Assembly: GCA_945873105.1 (NCBI GenBank)
Contig: CAMCBW010000038.1
Location: forward strand, 1-52,631
Origin: Tangfeifania diversioriginum
GTDB taxonomy: Bacteria > Bacteroidota > Bacteroidia > Bacteroidales > Prolixibacteraceae
Direction: 5' to 3'
DNA length: 52,631 nt
The notes below the pieces were generated by a model. It worked only from the letters and a program-made list of their open reading frames with translations, was not told the DNA's origin and made no database searches. Position numbers and translations under genes: made by a program. Positions 38,101-44,377 of this stretch are shown piece by piece; the stretch's first letter is position 1; every line of letters starts with the position of its first letter.

Positions 38101-38541
38101 CGAGCCAGGCAATGATTGTCCGGAGGAATCGGTAACTTTCCCAGTGACAGTTTTTTGCTGCTGACTACTGGAATTTAATTCACTTATAGTGCTGATGGCA
38201 ATGTACCTGTCAATAATTCTGTACCCCAATCCGGTATCTTTCAATAGACCATCCAATATCTCAGAAACGGTGGCTTCCTTGAAATCAATGTCAGTTTTTT
38301 TGTCCAGCAGGTTCTGATCATATTTGATGACCACATAATAACCGCTCTCTTTTTCAATTTGCTCAATGATCTCCTTGAATGAAGCGTTTTCAAGGGAGAT
38401 GGTCATCCTTTGATTTTGACCATACGTGTTAGCAAACGTATGGAAACTCAAAACGAGCACCAATACTGCAGCTATTTTCATAATGTTTAAGATTTTTCTG
38501 ACATTCCTCCACAAAGGGATGTCAGACATGCAATTTTTCAT
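35134..38541 (-). CDS. SusC/RagA TonB-dependent transporter with STN signalling domain
   Basis: Outer-membrane transporter of 1135 residues. The signal is MKIAAVLVLVLSFHTFA; a 20-residue leader before it is usual for this class. Domains: STN (secretin/TonB short N-terminal, about 45-115, RMTISLENASFKEIIEQIEKE), carboxypeptidase-regulatory-like (about 130-210, VTGKVTDSSGQSLPGSSV), TonB box/plug (about 215-335, with IRGTSSINSGGTPLIVVDG), then the 22-strand barrel ending TITFGLNLGL. The STN domain is the part that contacts a FecR anti-sigma factor in trans-envelope signalling, and sigma and FecR genes lie just upstream. It is the first gene of the SusCD transcript. Confidence 0.95.
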   Translation of the reverse strand: MKNCMSDIPLWRNVRKILNIMKIAAVLVLVLSFHTFANTYGQNQRMTISLENASFKEIIEQIEKESGYYVVIKYDQNLLDKKTDIDFKEATVSEILDGLLKDTGLGYRIIDRYIAISTISELNSSSQQQKTVTGKVTDSSGQSLPGSSVFVKGSTIGVTTNAEGGFSLAVPANAKTLIFSFVGMKSVEVNIGSGTVFNVVLIEETIGIEEIVAIGYGTTSKRAVTGSVLKVNGDQIIASNTTNLAGSLQGKAAGVQITRSSGDPNAGINIRIRGTSSINSGGTPLIVVDGIPGAMSLNDINPNDIESIEILKDASAGAIFGARAANGVVMITTKKGSKEKSTLNFEVQRGVSKPIKDWEIADNSQLLQIYDRAWSSRPENIGKAVNFPEFGWDGFDRTIAEATNTNWREQVQRKQANYNLVSMQSVGGSEKTKVFLSGYYRNYNSLNPGDKNDKAQLRIGIDHQIKTWLTVGASMVGTYQFTKNPYASFTDVYNRLLPIYPIYSPLRANKYFYDRNKAGNQGINPLYIRDETWSDNQSMKLLSTGYLELKPVTWLQIKSEWSLNFNNNRGRSYQSKEFRRAEDSYAYAYSTSTPKVGVAGGINYGRYQTYNWSTNNYATLDKTFNNHRINVVVGHSAEAYTYDGNSNQYEGFPSGYFTLTNANTELVATRQSVSYEQYRFLSYFGRAKYSYKDRYHAELSYRADGSSRFGAKDRWGYFPGVSLGWSIKEESFMRDIKQIDFLKLRLSRGFVGNAEMGNYPYLSTLVGWVPYGSTPGFLFDNIGNDQIHWESQVQTNIGLDFTILNNRISGTFDYFIKDARDLIVSNKIGNFHGYNTTNINVNLGTLRNEGFDFGITTHNLTGALKWDTEFNISRAKSVVTKLSPNQRFIDSGKNRVVEGYPLGSYFLPIWAGVDPTTGHEMVYGTNQGIASTNMATTNDLTNEVIDAERLNATQFNNLRVLLKDKTPYPDFYGGLTNTFKYKGVELSFLFVYQYGNWIYDEGIQRLNYVSTAFTQNVSPDLLKGWTAETPTNIPLLWNTQMSGRASSRFLYDGSYIRMKNLTLAYQIPPTILQKLHVRSLRLYMMGENLLTFTKYPGSDPEFFRASGQGANISPGIADITMPQVRTITFGLNLGL

Positions 38542-38554
38542 AAATTTGATAAGT

Positions 38555-38677
38555 TTTTGGTAAATAATGAATCCTTTGAGAGAAGATTTTGTTTATCAAC
38601 TTCATACCGGCTGTTTATTCCACCGGTTAATTACATCAGCCTGAAAATATGTCCAGTATTTTCGGGCTGGTTTTTTT
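38555..38677 (+). ncRNA. Candidate antisense sRNA over the susC leader
   Basis: Between fecR and susC, both on the minus strand, there is a plus-strand transcription unit in outline: a TAAATTTG element at 38541-38548, a short hairpin ACCGG/CCGGT (38606-38610 and 38623-38627), and a strong intrinsic terminator at 38637-38677. The resulting RNA of about 120 nt would be complementary to the 5' untranslated leader of susC. cis-encoded antisense RNAs at this position (DonS type) repress PULs in Bacteroides fragilis. Ends are estimates; the -33 element is not clear. Confidence 0.45.
38637..38677 (+). terminator. Strong intrinsic terminator on the plus strand, between fecR and susC
   Basis: CAGCCTGAAAATA (38637-38649) pairs with TATTTTCGGGCTG (38657-38669), 13 base pairs with one T-G pair and a 7-nt loop, followed by G and seven T (38671-38677). 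All genes for 28 kb leftward and to 43.3 kb rightward are on the minus strand, so it ends no annotated gene. Confidence 0.8.
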
Positions 38678-38753
38678 GCTTCTAAGGTGAGTTATTTTTC
38701 ATAATAAGGCTGTTTTGTTTCTTAAGTTCGGTTAAACTCTGACTCCTATGTCC

Positions 38754-39734
38754 TTACCTCCAGTAAATTATGGTTGGTTTGTCTGGCCTGTATTCAATTT
38801 TATACTTTAAGGAGGAGGATAATTTCAAAACCTCCAGTATTTGGTCAATTGGCTTATTTTTCAGGATTGTTCCAAAATAGGCTTGTTCCCCGATCTTTGG
38901 ATTGTTGATGATGATCTTGACATTGTACCAACGCTCAATTTTTTTGGCGATCTCCTTCAGTTTTTCATTGCGGAAAGTGATCAATCCATCTTTCCAGGAG
39001 GTATATATTCCGGTACTTACATTGGTCACGACAAGTTTTGTCTGGTAGGCATCATAATGGGCATTTTCACCCGGTTTCAGCCGGTGGAGCTCCTTTTGGG
39101 TTTTGTCTGAAATGGCCAGGCTACCCTCTACCAGGGTGGTATTGATGGTTGGGTCATCAGGATAGGCTTCAATGTTGAAGGAGGTGCCAAATACTTCAAA
39201 ATTAAGAAGGGAGGTCTCTATCCTAAAGGGGTGATCCTGGTCTTTGGCAACATCAAAAAAGGCCTCCCCCGTTAAAGTTACCAACCTTTCACCTTGCGAG
39301 AAATTGCTGTTATAAGTAATGGAACTGCCTGAATTCAGCATCACTTTTGACCCATCGGGTAATACAATGTTGGTCATTTGTCCCAGGGGTGCCGCAATGG
39401 AGCAATTTTGAGCATAAATGAGCTTTTCATGTTTCAATCCCCAACCTGTATATTGGAAGGCAAATCCGGCTCCAATTGCGAAAAGTAGCATCGCTGCATA
39501 CTTTGCGAAACGCCAGTAGTTGTGAACAAGCTTTTGCTTCCTGAATCTTGGCGCAAAGAGGCGATCCCAAACCTCCTCCTCTTCCCCTGCCCGTGAAGTT
39601 AGTGCCCATAACTTCTTGTACTGTATGAACTCCTTCTTGTTTTCAGGCGAGGCATCAATCCATTGAAACAAGGCGGTTATTTCAGATTCTGTCGCCTCTC
39701 CGCACAGGTAGTTTTCTATTTGTTGAATTTTCAT
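38754..39734 (-). CDS. FecR-family anti-sigma factor
   Basis: 326-residue inner-membrane anti-sigma factor. The N-terminal about 80 residues are cytoplasmic (sigma binding; ENYLCGEATESEITALFQWI), one membrane helix lies at about 80-100 (FAKYAAMLLFAIGAGFAF), and the periplasmic FecR domain follows with NIVLPDGSKVMLNSGSSITY and GEAFFDVAKDQDHPF. The C-terminal DUF4974 region carries ITFRNEKLKEIAKKIERWYNV. It would hold the ECF sigma factor inactive until SusC's STN domain signals substrate. It starts 91 bases after the sigma gene stop and has its own TATGTTTG element. Confidence 0.93.
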   Translation of the reverse strand: MKIQQIENYLCGEATESEITALFQWIDASPENKKEFIQYKKLWALTSRAGEEEEVWDRLFAPRFRKQKLVHNYWRFAKYAAMLLFAIGAGFAFQYTGWGLKHEKLIYAQNCSIAAPLGQMTNIVLPDGSKVMLNSGSSITYNSNFSQGERLVTLTGEAFFDVAKDQDHPFRIETSLLNFEVFGTSFNIEAYPDDPTINTTLVEGSLAISDKTQKELHRLKPGENAHYDAYQTKLVVTNVSTGIYTSWKDGLITFRNEKLKEIAKKIERWYNVKIIINNPKIGEQAYFGTILKNKPIDQILEVLKLSSSLKYKIEYRPDKPTIIYWR

Positions 39735-39763
39735 GTTTGGTCTTGTTCTTTAGTAGGTACAAC

Positions 39764-39771
39764 CAAACATA
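39764..39771 (-). promoter_or_regulatory. -7 element (TATGTTTG) in front of fecR
   Basis: Minus-strand TATGTTTG fits TAnnTTTG exactly, 30 bases before the fecR start, in the sigma-fecR gap. No clear -33 element. Confidence 0.35.
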
Positions 39772-39825
39772 AAATTACCCTATATCCTGGAAGGTAAAAA
39801 TATTTTCAGGATGAAAGTGGAGAAA

Positions 39826-40434
39826 TTAGAGCCCTTCCAAGATTATTTGAACCAATATTGCGGGCAGATAGGCAGCTAGTTTTAGCTTCAGGGTTTTTAA
39901 AGCCCGGGTCATGTTCGCTTCTACTGATTTAACGGAAATCTCCAGTTCTTTGGCAATCTCATTGTTTTTTTTCCCTTCGATCCGGCTTAACCTGAACACG
40001 AGTCTGCATTTTTCGGGTAATTCCTCAATCGCCTGATTGATCAATTTCTCCAATTCCATCAGTTCAAGTTGATCAAAATCAAATGATTCCAATATTTCTC
40101 GGTTCAACTCGGCCTCTTTCGCCTGAAGTTGCCGGTCACGGTGTCTGTTGATTATTTTCTGGTGCTTGAGGTAGTTTAGGCAATCGGTCTTTGCAGCAGT
40201 ATAAAGAAAGGAGTGTATTCCATTTACCGTTTCAAGCTGAGCCCTGTTTAACCATAATTTGACAAAAGCCTCCTGGGCTAGACTTTGTGACTGGTCCTTG
40301 TCCTCAATGAATTGCTGACAAAAACCAACAATTCGTTTGTAGTCGATTTTAAAAAGATGTTCGAAAGCGGACTCATTGCCCGCTTTCAACTGAGATAGGA
40401 AGAAATCATTGTAGGGAGAATAGGAGGCTTCCAT
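39826..40434 (-). CDS. ECF-type RNA polymerase sigma-70 factor
   Basis: 202-residue ECF sigma factor of the PUL-associated Bacteroidota group. Region 2 is visible in AFEHLFKIDYKRIVGFCQQF and SLAQEAFVKLWLNR, region 4 in ELPEKCRLVFRLSRIEGKKNNEIAKELEISVKSVEANMTRAL (helix-turn-helix; split here into known motif pieces ELPEKCR and EISVKSVEANM). It directs polymerase to the SusC promoter when released from FecR. It is the first gene of the PUL, and a MITE lies 56 bases upstream of its ATG. Confidence 0.95.
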   Translation of the reverse strand: MEASYSPYNDFFLSQLKAGNESAFEHLFKIDYKRIVGFCQQFIEDKDQSQSLAQEAFVKLWLNRAQLETVNGIHSFLYTAAKTDCLNYLKHQKIINRHRDRQLQAKEAELNREILESFDFDQLELMELEKLINQAIEELPEKCRLVFRLSRIEGKKNNEIAKELEISVKSVEANMTRALKTLKLKLAAYLPAILVQIILEGL

Positions 40435-40514
40435 TCAGCTATTTCAATTGTAAACTACAAATATCGGTATTTAATGAGAACGAAGACTCAGAAGCTGTTT
40501 AAAATTATTACACA

Positions 40515-40535
40515 ACTTGTCCCGATTCATTGGGA
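40515..40535. repeat. 21-nt hairpin insertion inside the MITE, unit 1
   Basis: ACTTGTCCCGATTCATTGGGA, inserted after CACA relative to copy 1. Arms TCCCGA and TTGGGA pair with one wobble over a 4-nt loop. Same length and site rule as unit 2. Confidence 0.75.
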
Positions 40536-40623
40536 GAATATTTATGACTTCTTGATAAAACTGATCATGTCTTTGAAATTGTCGTTTTGTGCAAAATTTA
40601 CAAGAGAAAAAATGAGGCACACA

Positions 40624-40644
40624 ACTTGTCCCGATATTTCGGGA
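40624..40644. repeat. 21-nt hairpin insertion inside the MITE, unit 2
   Basis: Starts ACTTGTCCCGAT and ends TTTCGGGA; arms TCCCGA and TCGGGA are a perfect 6-bp stem with loop TATT. Absent from copy 1, where CACA runs directly into GAGAGAAAATC. Confidence 0.75.
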
Positions 40645-40878
40645 GAGAGAAAATCGCTTGTGATTTTCTCTCTCTGTGAAAATCCGGGGTTTCTCTAATG
40701 AAAATTCAAAATAGCAGAAATTTCTATTTGCTCTCTGGTTTCGATAAATAGTTAGCTATTCTCTGTGTTATAAATTTAAACAGTCTCTCAATTTTCAAAC
40801 AAAATAGAGATCAAAATGATTGAGGTATTGGCATTTTTATTGCGTTGACCAATCTATTTTCATGAATGGATTCATCAT

Positions 40879-40917
40879 AAAAAAAGGAGCACAAGGTCTA
40901 CTTGCACTCCTTTTTTA
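40879..40917 (-). terminator. Intrinsic terminator of the rhodanese-cytochrome operon
   Basis: On the minus strand AAAAAAGGAGTGCAAG pairs with CTTGTGCTCCTTTTTT through a 5-nt loop with two G-U pairs, ending in seven T. It lies 16 bases past the rhodanese stop codon. The plus-strand reading also ends in T, so it may work both ways. Confidence 0.8.
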
Positions 40918-40932
40918 TCAGATCTGTTTTAT

Positions 40933-41934
40933 TTAGTTTAAAACATAATCATAACCCATGATCTCAGAAGCTTTAAAAATGGTCATGGCATTGGTAACCA
41001 TTGTGTCATACATCATGGCATTGGTTCCGAACAGGATAGATTTGGCATCGTATCCAAGCAATCTAAGATAAGCTACCAGAAAGGCACTTGTTTGTCCGGT
41101 GTAACAGTATACAGCAATGGTCTTTCCCACAGGAAGTGTCTTCAGATCAGGTGCCAGTTTGATGGTCTCTTTTGGGGTGTACTGCATGGCTCCAGGTATG
41201 TGTCCAATGGCATAGTGTGCAGTAGTCCAGTAGTTTAGAATTGAGTAGTTGCCAAGATTTCCAAAGACTGTTGCATTGGTTACACTGGCAGGAGTGAATC
41301 CTTCCACGAGCAAGGCAGCAATTCTCGCTTCGAGAATATCTTTCCCAGTTGATTTTCCAGTGCTGAGAACCGGTAATTCACCTTTTGCACCTTTGGGAGA
41401 ATCTGTTTTTACCATTTGTGAGGCATAGGCATTGCCGCTGGCAATAGCCGTATTCCATTTACCTGCGAAGAAACTGTTCCAGGAGCACATTCCCCACTTC
41501 AGGGAATAGACTTTGTCGTAACCCATCAGGCGGAGCAAAGAGGCGCCAAAACCTGCTGTTTGACCGGTATAACAAACAATGGCTACTTTGTCATAATTGG
41601 TCATGGTCAATCCTTTGACATGGCTGAGTAAATCACTGAATACAACGTTTTTGGCATTGGCGATATGGCCTAATGCAAAATCAGCTGCAGAGCGAATATC
41701 AATGATATAGACCCTGTTGGTTGCCATCAGGGTTTTTACCTCTGAAGCTCCAATGATGGTAGGCATGTCTGTATTGACGAAATCCTTTTTAAGTGGTGAT
41801 TGAGCAGATTCAAGGTATTGAACCAAAACTTCAGATTCATTGATCTTCACTTCTGCTTCTTCTTTTTCGCAACTTGCAAAGATTACGATGAAGAGCAAGA
41901 TTAACACAGGAAAGAAAAATTTGATTTTTTTCAT
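40933..41934 (-). CDS. Lipoprotein with two rhodanese domains
   Basis: 333-residue envelope lipoprotein (lipobox FASC, Cys22). It has two rhodanese domains, about 60-160 and 210-325, each with a cysteine active loop: VCYTGQTAG and YCYTGQTSA. Both keep the catalytic Cys, so both may carry persulfide; the usual Arg of CRxGxR loops is absent. Rhodaneses move sulfane sulfur; here the location outside the cytoplasm and the next gene, a multiheme cytochrome starting the same operon 39 bases upstream, suggest a role in electron or sulfur transfer on the envelope surface. No other sulfur genes are nearby. Confidence 0.88.
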   Translation of the reverse strand: MKKIKFFFPVLILLFIVIFASCEKEEAEVKINESEVLVQYLESAQSPLKKDFVNTDMPTIIGASEVKTLMATNRVYIIDIRSAADFALGHIANAKNVVFSDLLSHVKGLTMTNYDKVAIVCYTGQTAGFGASLLRLMGYDKVYSLKWGMCSWNSFFAGKWNTAIASGNAYASQMVKTDSPKGAKGELPVLSTGKSTGKDILEARIAALLVEGFTPASVTNATVFGNLGNYSILNYWTTAHYAIGHIPGAMQYTPKETIKLAPDLKTLPVGKTIAVYCYTGQTSAFLVAYLRLLGYDAKSILFGTNAMMYDTMVTNAMTIFKASEIMGYDYVLN

Positions 41935-41973
41935 GGTGGTTTAATTAATTGATATTTAAAGAATAGATTATAT

Positions 41974-43323
41974 TTATTTGGTGGGTTGTAACCATTTGGC
42001 AGGAAGCTTGTCATCAACGGTAATGCCTGTCGTTGCAGGTAATTCCCATGGCAGCAGGTCTGATTTGAATAGATACAAGTTTTTGTTGACCAATACTCCT
42101 CCTTCATTGCGGATATGGCAATTGGAGAAACACATCCCGGTGGTGATCTTTGTTCTGGGGGTCCAGCGCAAAAGGTTGTGGGGGGTGGTATAGTTGTAGG
42201 TAGGAAATGCATTGAAATTGCTGTAAAGCGGAACGCTGTATTCTTTCCAATTGTCGGGTGCAGCCAAAGTACGCCGCACAAGGCTAAAGTTGTATCCTTT
42301 CTTTATCGTGGGTATTGGGTTCATCGCGATTTTGAATCCCTGGTAACTTGGAACCCTTGCACCTTCCCCATGGATGTGACAGCTCCCGCAGTTGTTGTAC
42401 TCCTGGGAGTGACAAACCTGGCAGTTAAAGGAGTCATAATGCATGCTGTGGTATGGATTTTTGGTGGCGATGTTGGTATGGCAGTTCTCGCATTTCGGAA
42501 GCTTGGTATAGGCATAGCGCTGGTCAACAGGTTTCCCGTCTCCATGAAGTTCAGCCCCGCCATGACAATCGATGCATTGGAAATTGCTTTGGGTCAGGTG
42601 GGCATCTGGTTTTGTCCCGGATGCAACACCCAGGTAAGCATGTCCGCCCCTGGAGACGTGGCAGGTGACACATACGTTAACCATGTCAGGCGTTTTCTTG
42701 AAAGCATGTCCGGCTGCCAATCCACCACCTCCTGATAGGGGTCGGACGACGTGACAATTGCCGCAGCTTCCATGGCAGGTAGCACAGTTCTTGTTGTATC
42801 CTTCAATTTGATGCTGAGGTAGTTTATCGAAGTCAGCGGCTCCTGTTAGTCCACTTCTGATCGCAACTTTGCGCTTCTGTCCGGTGCCATTGTGGATGCT
42901 GGTTTTGAAATTGTCGACAATCTGTTTGTGACAACTGGCACATTTTTGATCTGCGATGGCCGAAGGGTGGGAGACAAAGTTCCCGCCATGTGCCTTGGCT
43001 TTGTCATCGGTCTTATCTGTTCCGTTGTGGCAACCAACACAACCCACGGCATAATGGGCCGTTTTTTTGTATTCTTCATAGCCATCACCTCCCATAAAAA
43101 CGCGGTCGTAGGGTTCGTAATGAGGGGCTTCACCACCGCAGCCCCCAGCAGGAGCTTCGGTATCGGGTGAAAAGACCTTTTGCAGGTGCTCGTAATTTGT
43201 GTGGCACCCTTCACAGGAATCGACAGCGAGGGCCTTGTCTACCTCAGAGTCTTTGGTACATGCCCAGAATCCAATCAGAAAGATTAGGATGGCACAGAAA
43301 ATCAGTCTGTTAATTTTTATCAT
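41974..43323 (-). CDS. Multiheme c-type cytochrome lipoprotein, about 11 hemes
   Basis: 449-residue lipoprotein (lipobox GFWAC, Cys22). Ten CxxCH motifs are seen in order: CEGCH, CVGCH, CASCH, CATCH, CGNCH, CVTCH, CIDCH, CENCH, CQVCH, CGSCH, plus an unusual CX3CH, CFSNCH, near the C-terminus. CATCH and CGNCH are only two residues apart. There are many further His residues for bis-His ligation. It has no catalytic domain, so it is likely an electron conduit or terminal surface reductase. Cytochrome maturation genes are not in this window. It is the first gene of the operon with the rhodanese protein, divergent from the Crp/Fnr regulator with a shared FNR-type box. Confidence 0.92.
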   Translation of the reverse strand: MIKINRLIFCAILIFLIGFWACTKDSEVDKALAVDSCEGCHTNYEHLQKVFSPDTEAPAGGCGGEAPHYEPYDRVFMGGDGYEEYKKTAHYAVGCVGCHNGTDKTDDKAKAHGGNFVSHPSAIADQKCASCHKQIVDNFKTSIHNGTGQKRKVAIRSGLTGAADFDKLPQHQIEGYNKNCATCHGSCGNCHVVRPLSGGGGLAAGHAFKKTPDMVNVCVTCHVSRGGHAYLGVASGTKPDAHLTQSNFQCIDCHGGAELHGDGKPVDQRYAYTKLPKCENCHTNIATKNPYHSMHYDSFNCQVCHSQEYNNCGSCHIHGEGARVPSYQGFKIAMNPIPTIKKGYNFSLVRRTLAAPDNWKEYSVPLYSNFNAFPTYNYTTPHNLLRWTPRTKITTGMCFSNCHIRNEGGVLVNKNLYLFKSDLLPWELPATTGITVDDKLPAKWLQPTK

Positions 43324-43382
43324 GGAATGAGATTCAATTAATCATGGTTACTGGCAAAGTTGAATTCTTCCTGATCCCGAAC

Positions 43383-43390
43383 CAAAGTTA
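43383..43390 (-). promoter_or_regulatory. -7 element (TAACTTTG) of the cytochrome operon
   Basis: Minus-strand TAACTTTG fits TAnnTTTG exactly, 60 bases before the cytochrome start. A start site near 43378 would put the FNR-type box centre at about -68, a class I position. Confidence 0.45.
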
Positions 43391-43439
43391 TCAGGTCGTC
43401 ATGTAAACAGAAAAATGATGTTTTGTATACATGTTACAA

Positions 43440-43453
43440 TTGATCCATATCAA
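43440..43453. promoter_or_regulatory. FNR-type operator, perfect dyad
   Basis: TTGATCCATATCAA is an exact match to the FNR consensus TTGAT-N4-ATCAA and a perfect palindrome in its conserved arms. It lies between the divergent cytochrome and Crp/Fnr genes, with centre about -40 from the likely regulator start site and about -68 from the likely cytochrome start site. Confidence 0.75.
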
Positions 43454-43472
43454 CAATTTACATGATAAATGA

Positions 43473-43480
43473 TATATTTG
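43473..43480 (+). promoter_or_regulatory. -7 element (TATATTTG) of the Crp/Fnr gene
   Basis: Exact TAnnTTTG match 23 bases before the start codon, 20 bases downstream of the FNR-type box. Confidence 0.55.
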
Positions 43481-43503
43481 CATTTTAATAATTGATTATG
43501 TAA

Positions 43504-44196
43504 ATGGGATCTAAACAACTAACTAGCTGCACAATCAGTTCCCGCCATTGTGCTTGTTTTGAACAGTTGACCAATGCTGAACAGAAAAGAGTTGAGGAGA
43601 ATACAGCGATCGTAAAGTACAAGAAGGGGGAGTTGATCTGCAAACAGGGTGCAATGGCCTCTCAAATCCTGTATATTGAGAGTGGTTTGGCGAAAGTATT
43701 TCTGGACAATGGCAACGATACGCTGGTATTGAAAGTAATTCCACCTGGCAATCTGCTGGGATTGACATCTATTGGATCAGAAAACAGTACATTCCAATAT
43801 TCTGCTTTAGCTTATGTTGACTCCGTAGTTAAACAAATCGAAATCAGCTGCTTTAAGGAGATGCTGCATACCAATCCAAAATTTGCATCCGAAGTAATAG
43901 AGATACTTATCTCCAATACGGTACAAATCAACGGAAGATTCTTTTGTCTGACGCACAAGCAGTCCTATGGAAGACTTGCCGATATTCTTCTATGCCTTGC
44001 TGACAGAATATTTTATAGTCAGGATTTTTTGTTGCCACTATCCCGCAAAGAGCTGGCTGAGCTCTCCGGAATAAGTGCTGAAACCGTCGTCCGAATGTTG
44101 AAAAAGGTTAATGACGAGGGACTGATTGCCACCGAAGGTAAGAACTTGCGAATACTGGATTACCACAAGTTGAAGATAATCAGTGAGATGGGATGA
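43504..44196 (+). CDS. Crp/Fnr family transcriptional regulator
   Basis: 230-residue regulator. Cyclic-nucleotide-binding-like domain at about 20-135 (KYKKGELICKQG, LKVIPPGNLLGL), dimerisation helix about 120-150, and winged helix at about 155-225 with LSRKELAELSGISAETVVRMLKK. The recognition helix keeps Glu and Arg in the FNR/CRP spacing (ETVVR). Cysteines at 9, 16, 18, 46 and 116 recall FNR's N-terminal cluster plus a central Cys, but the spacing differs from C20/C23/C29/C122, so an Fe-S or redox sensor is only possible. The TTGAT-N4-ATCAA site upstream suits self-regulation and control of the cytochrome operon. Confidence 0.9.
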   Translation: MGSKQLTSCTISSRHCACFEQLTNAEQKRVEENTAIVKYKKGELICKQGAMASQILYIESGLAKVFLDNGNDTLVLKVIPPGNLLGLTSIGSENSTFQYSALAYVDSVVKQIEISCFKEMLHTNPKFASEVIEILISNTVQINGRFFCLTHKQSYGRLADILLCLADRIFYSQDFLLPLSRKELAELSGISAETVVRMLKKVNDEGLIATEGKNLRILDYHKLKIISEMG

Positions 44197-44377
44197 ATAA
44201 ATTTCAAAGTTGATTTTCAACAACCAGTAACTCTAGCCTAGGTTGTTCCCAATGATCTATGTGCGGCATCTGTCGATCTTTTCGGATTTTGTCACAAGAG
44301 ATAATCTCCTGGCAGGGTATTGTCACAGATCAATTATAAAATACCCAAACGTAAGTTCAACAGGATAGAATTCTGAC

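Larger units (their letters stand above)
40491..40787. mobile_element. MITE, family A, copy 2 (297 bp), inverted relative to copy 1
   Basis: Reverse-orientation copy of the 7391-7645 element, with ends GAAGCTGTTTAAAATTATTA and, on the other strand, GAGACTGTTTAAATTTATAA, and TCA on both flanks (40488-40490, 40788-40790). It is 42 bases longer than copy 1, fully explained by two 21-nt insertions at 40515-40535 and 40624-40644. The rest differs only by scattered substitutions. It carries a small open frame that crosses the element but no recognisable protein. It occupies the sigma-factor upstream region. Confidence 0.82.

Noticed and set aside
40474-40698. A 74-codon open frame running through MITE copy 2
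   Set aside because: It is made almost wholly of MITE sequence including the two 21-nt units, has no signal or domain, and copy 1 does not keep an equivalent frame.
42115-42735. A 206-codon plus-strand frame opposite the multiheme cytochrome gene
   Set aside because: The minus-strand frame has ten CxxCH motifs and a lipobox; the antisense frame is a composition shadow without recognisable features.
42700-43140. Repeated CxxCH spacing taken as a DNA tandem repeat
   Set aside because: The similarity is only at the short protein motif level, with irregular spacing; there is no nucleotide repeat unit.
44197-44377. Possible regulatory palindrome TTGATTTTCAA after the Crp/Fnr gene
   Set aside because: The spacing does not fit the FNR consensus and no promoter element is nearby; likely chance.
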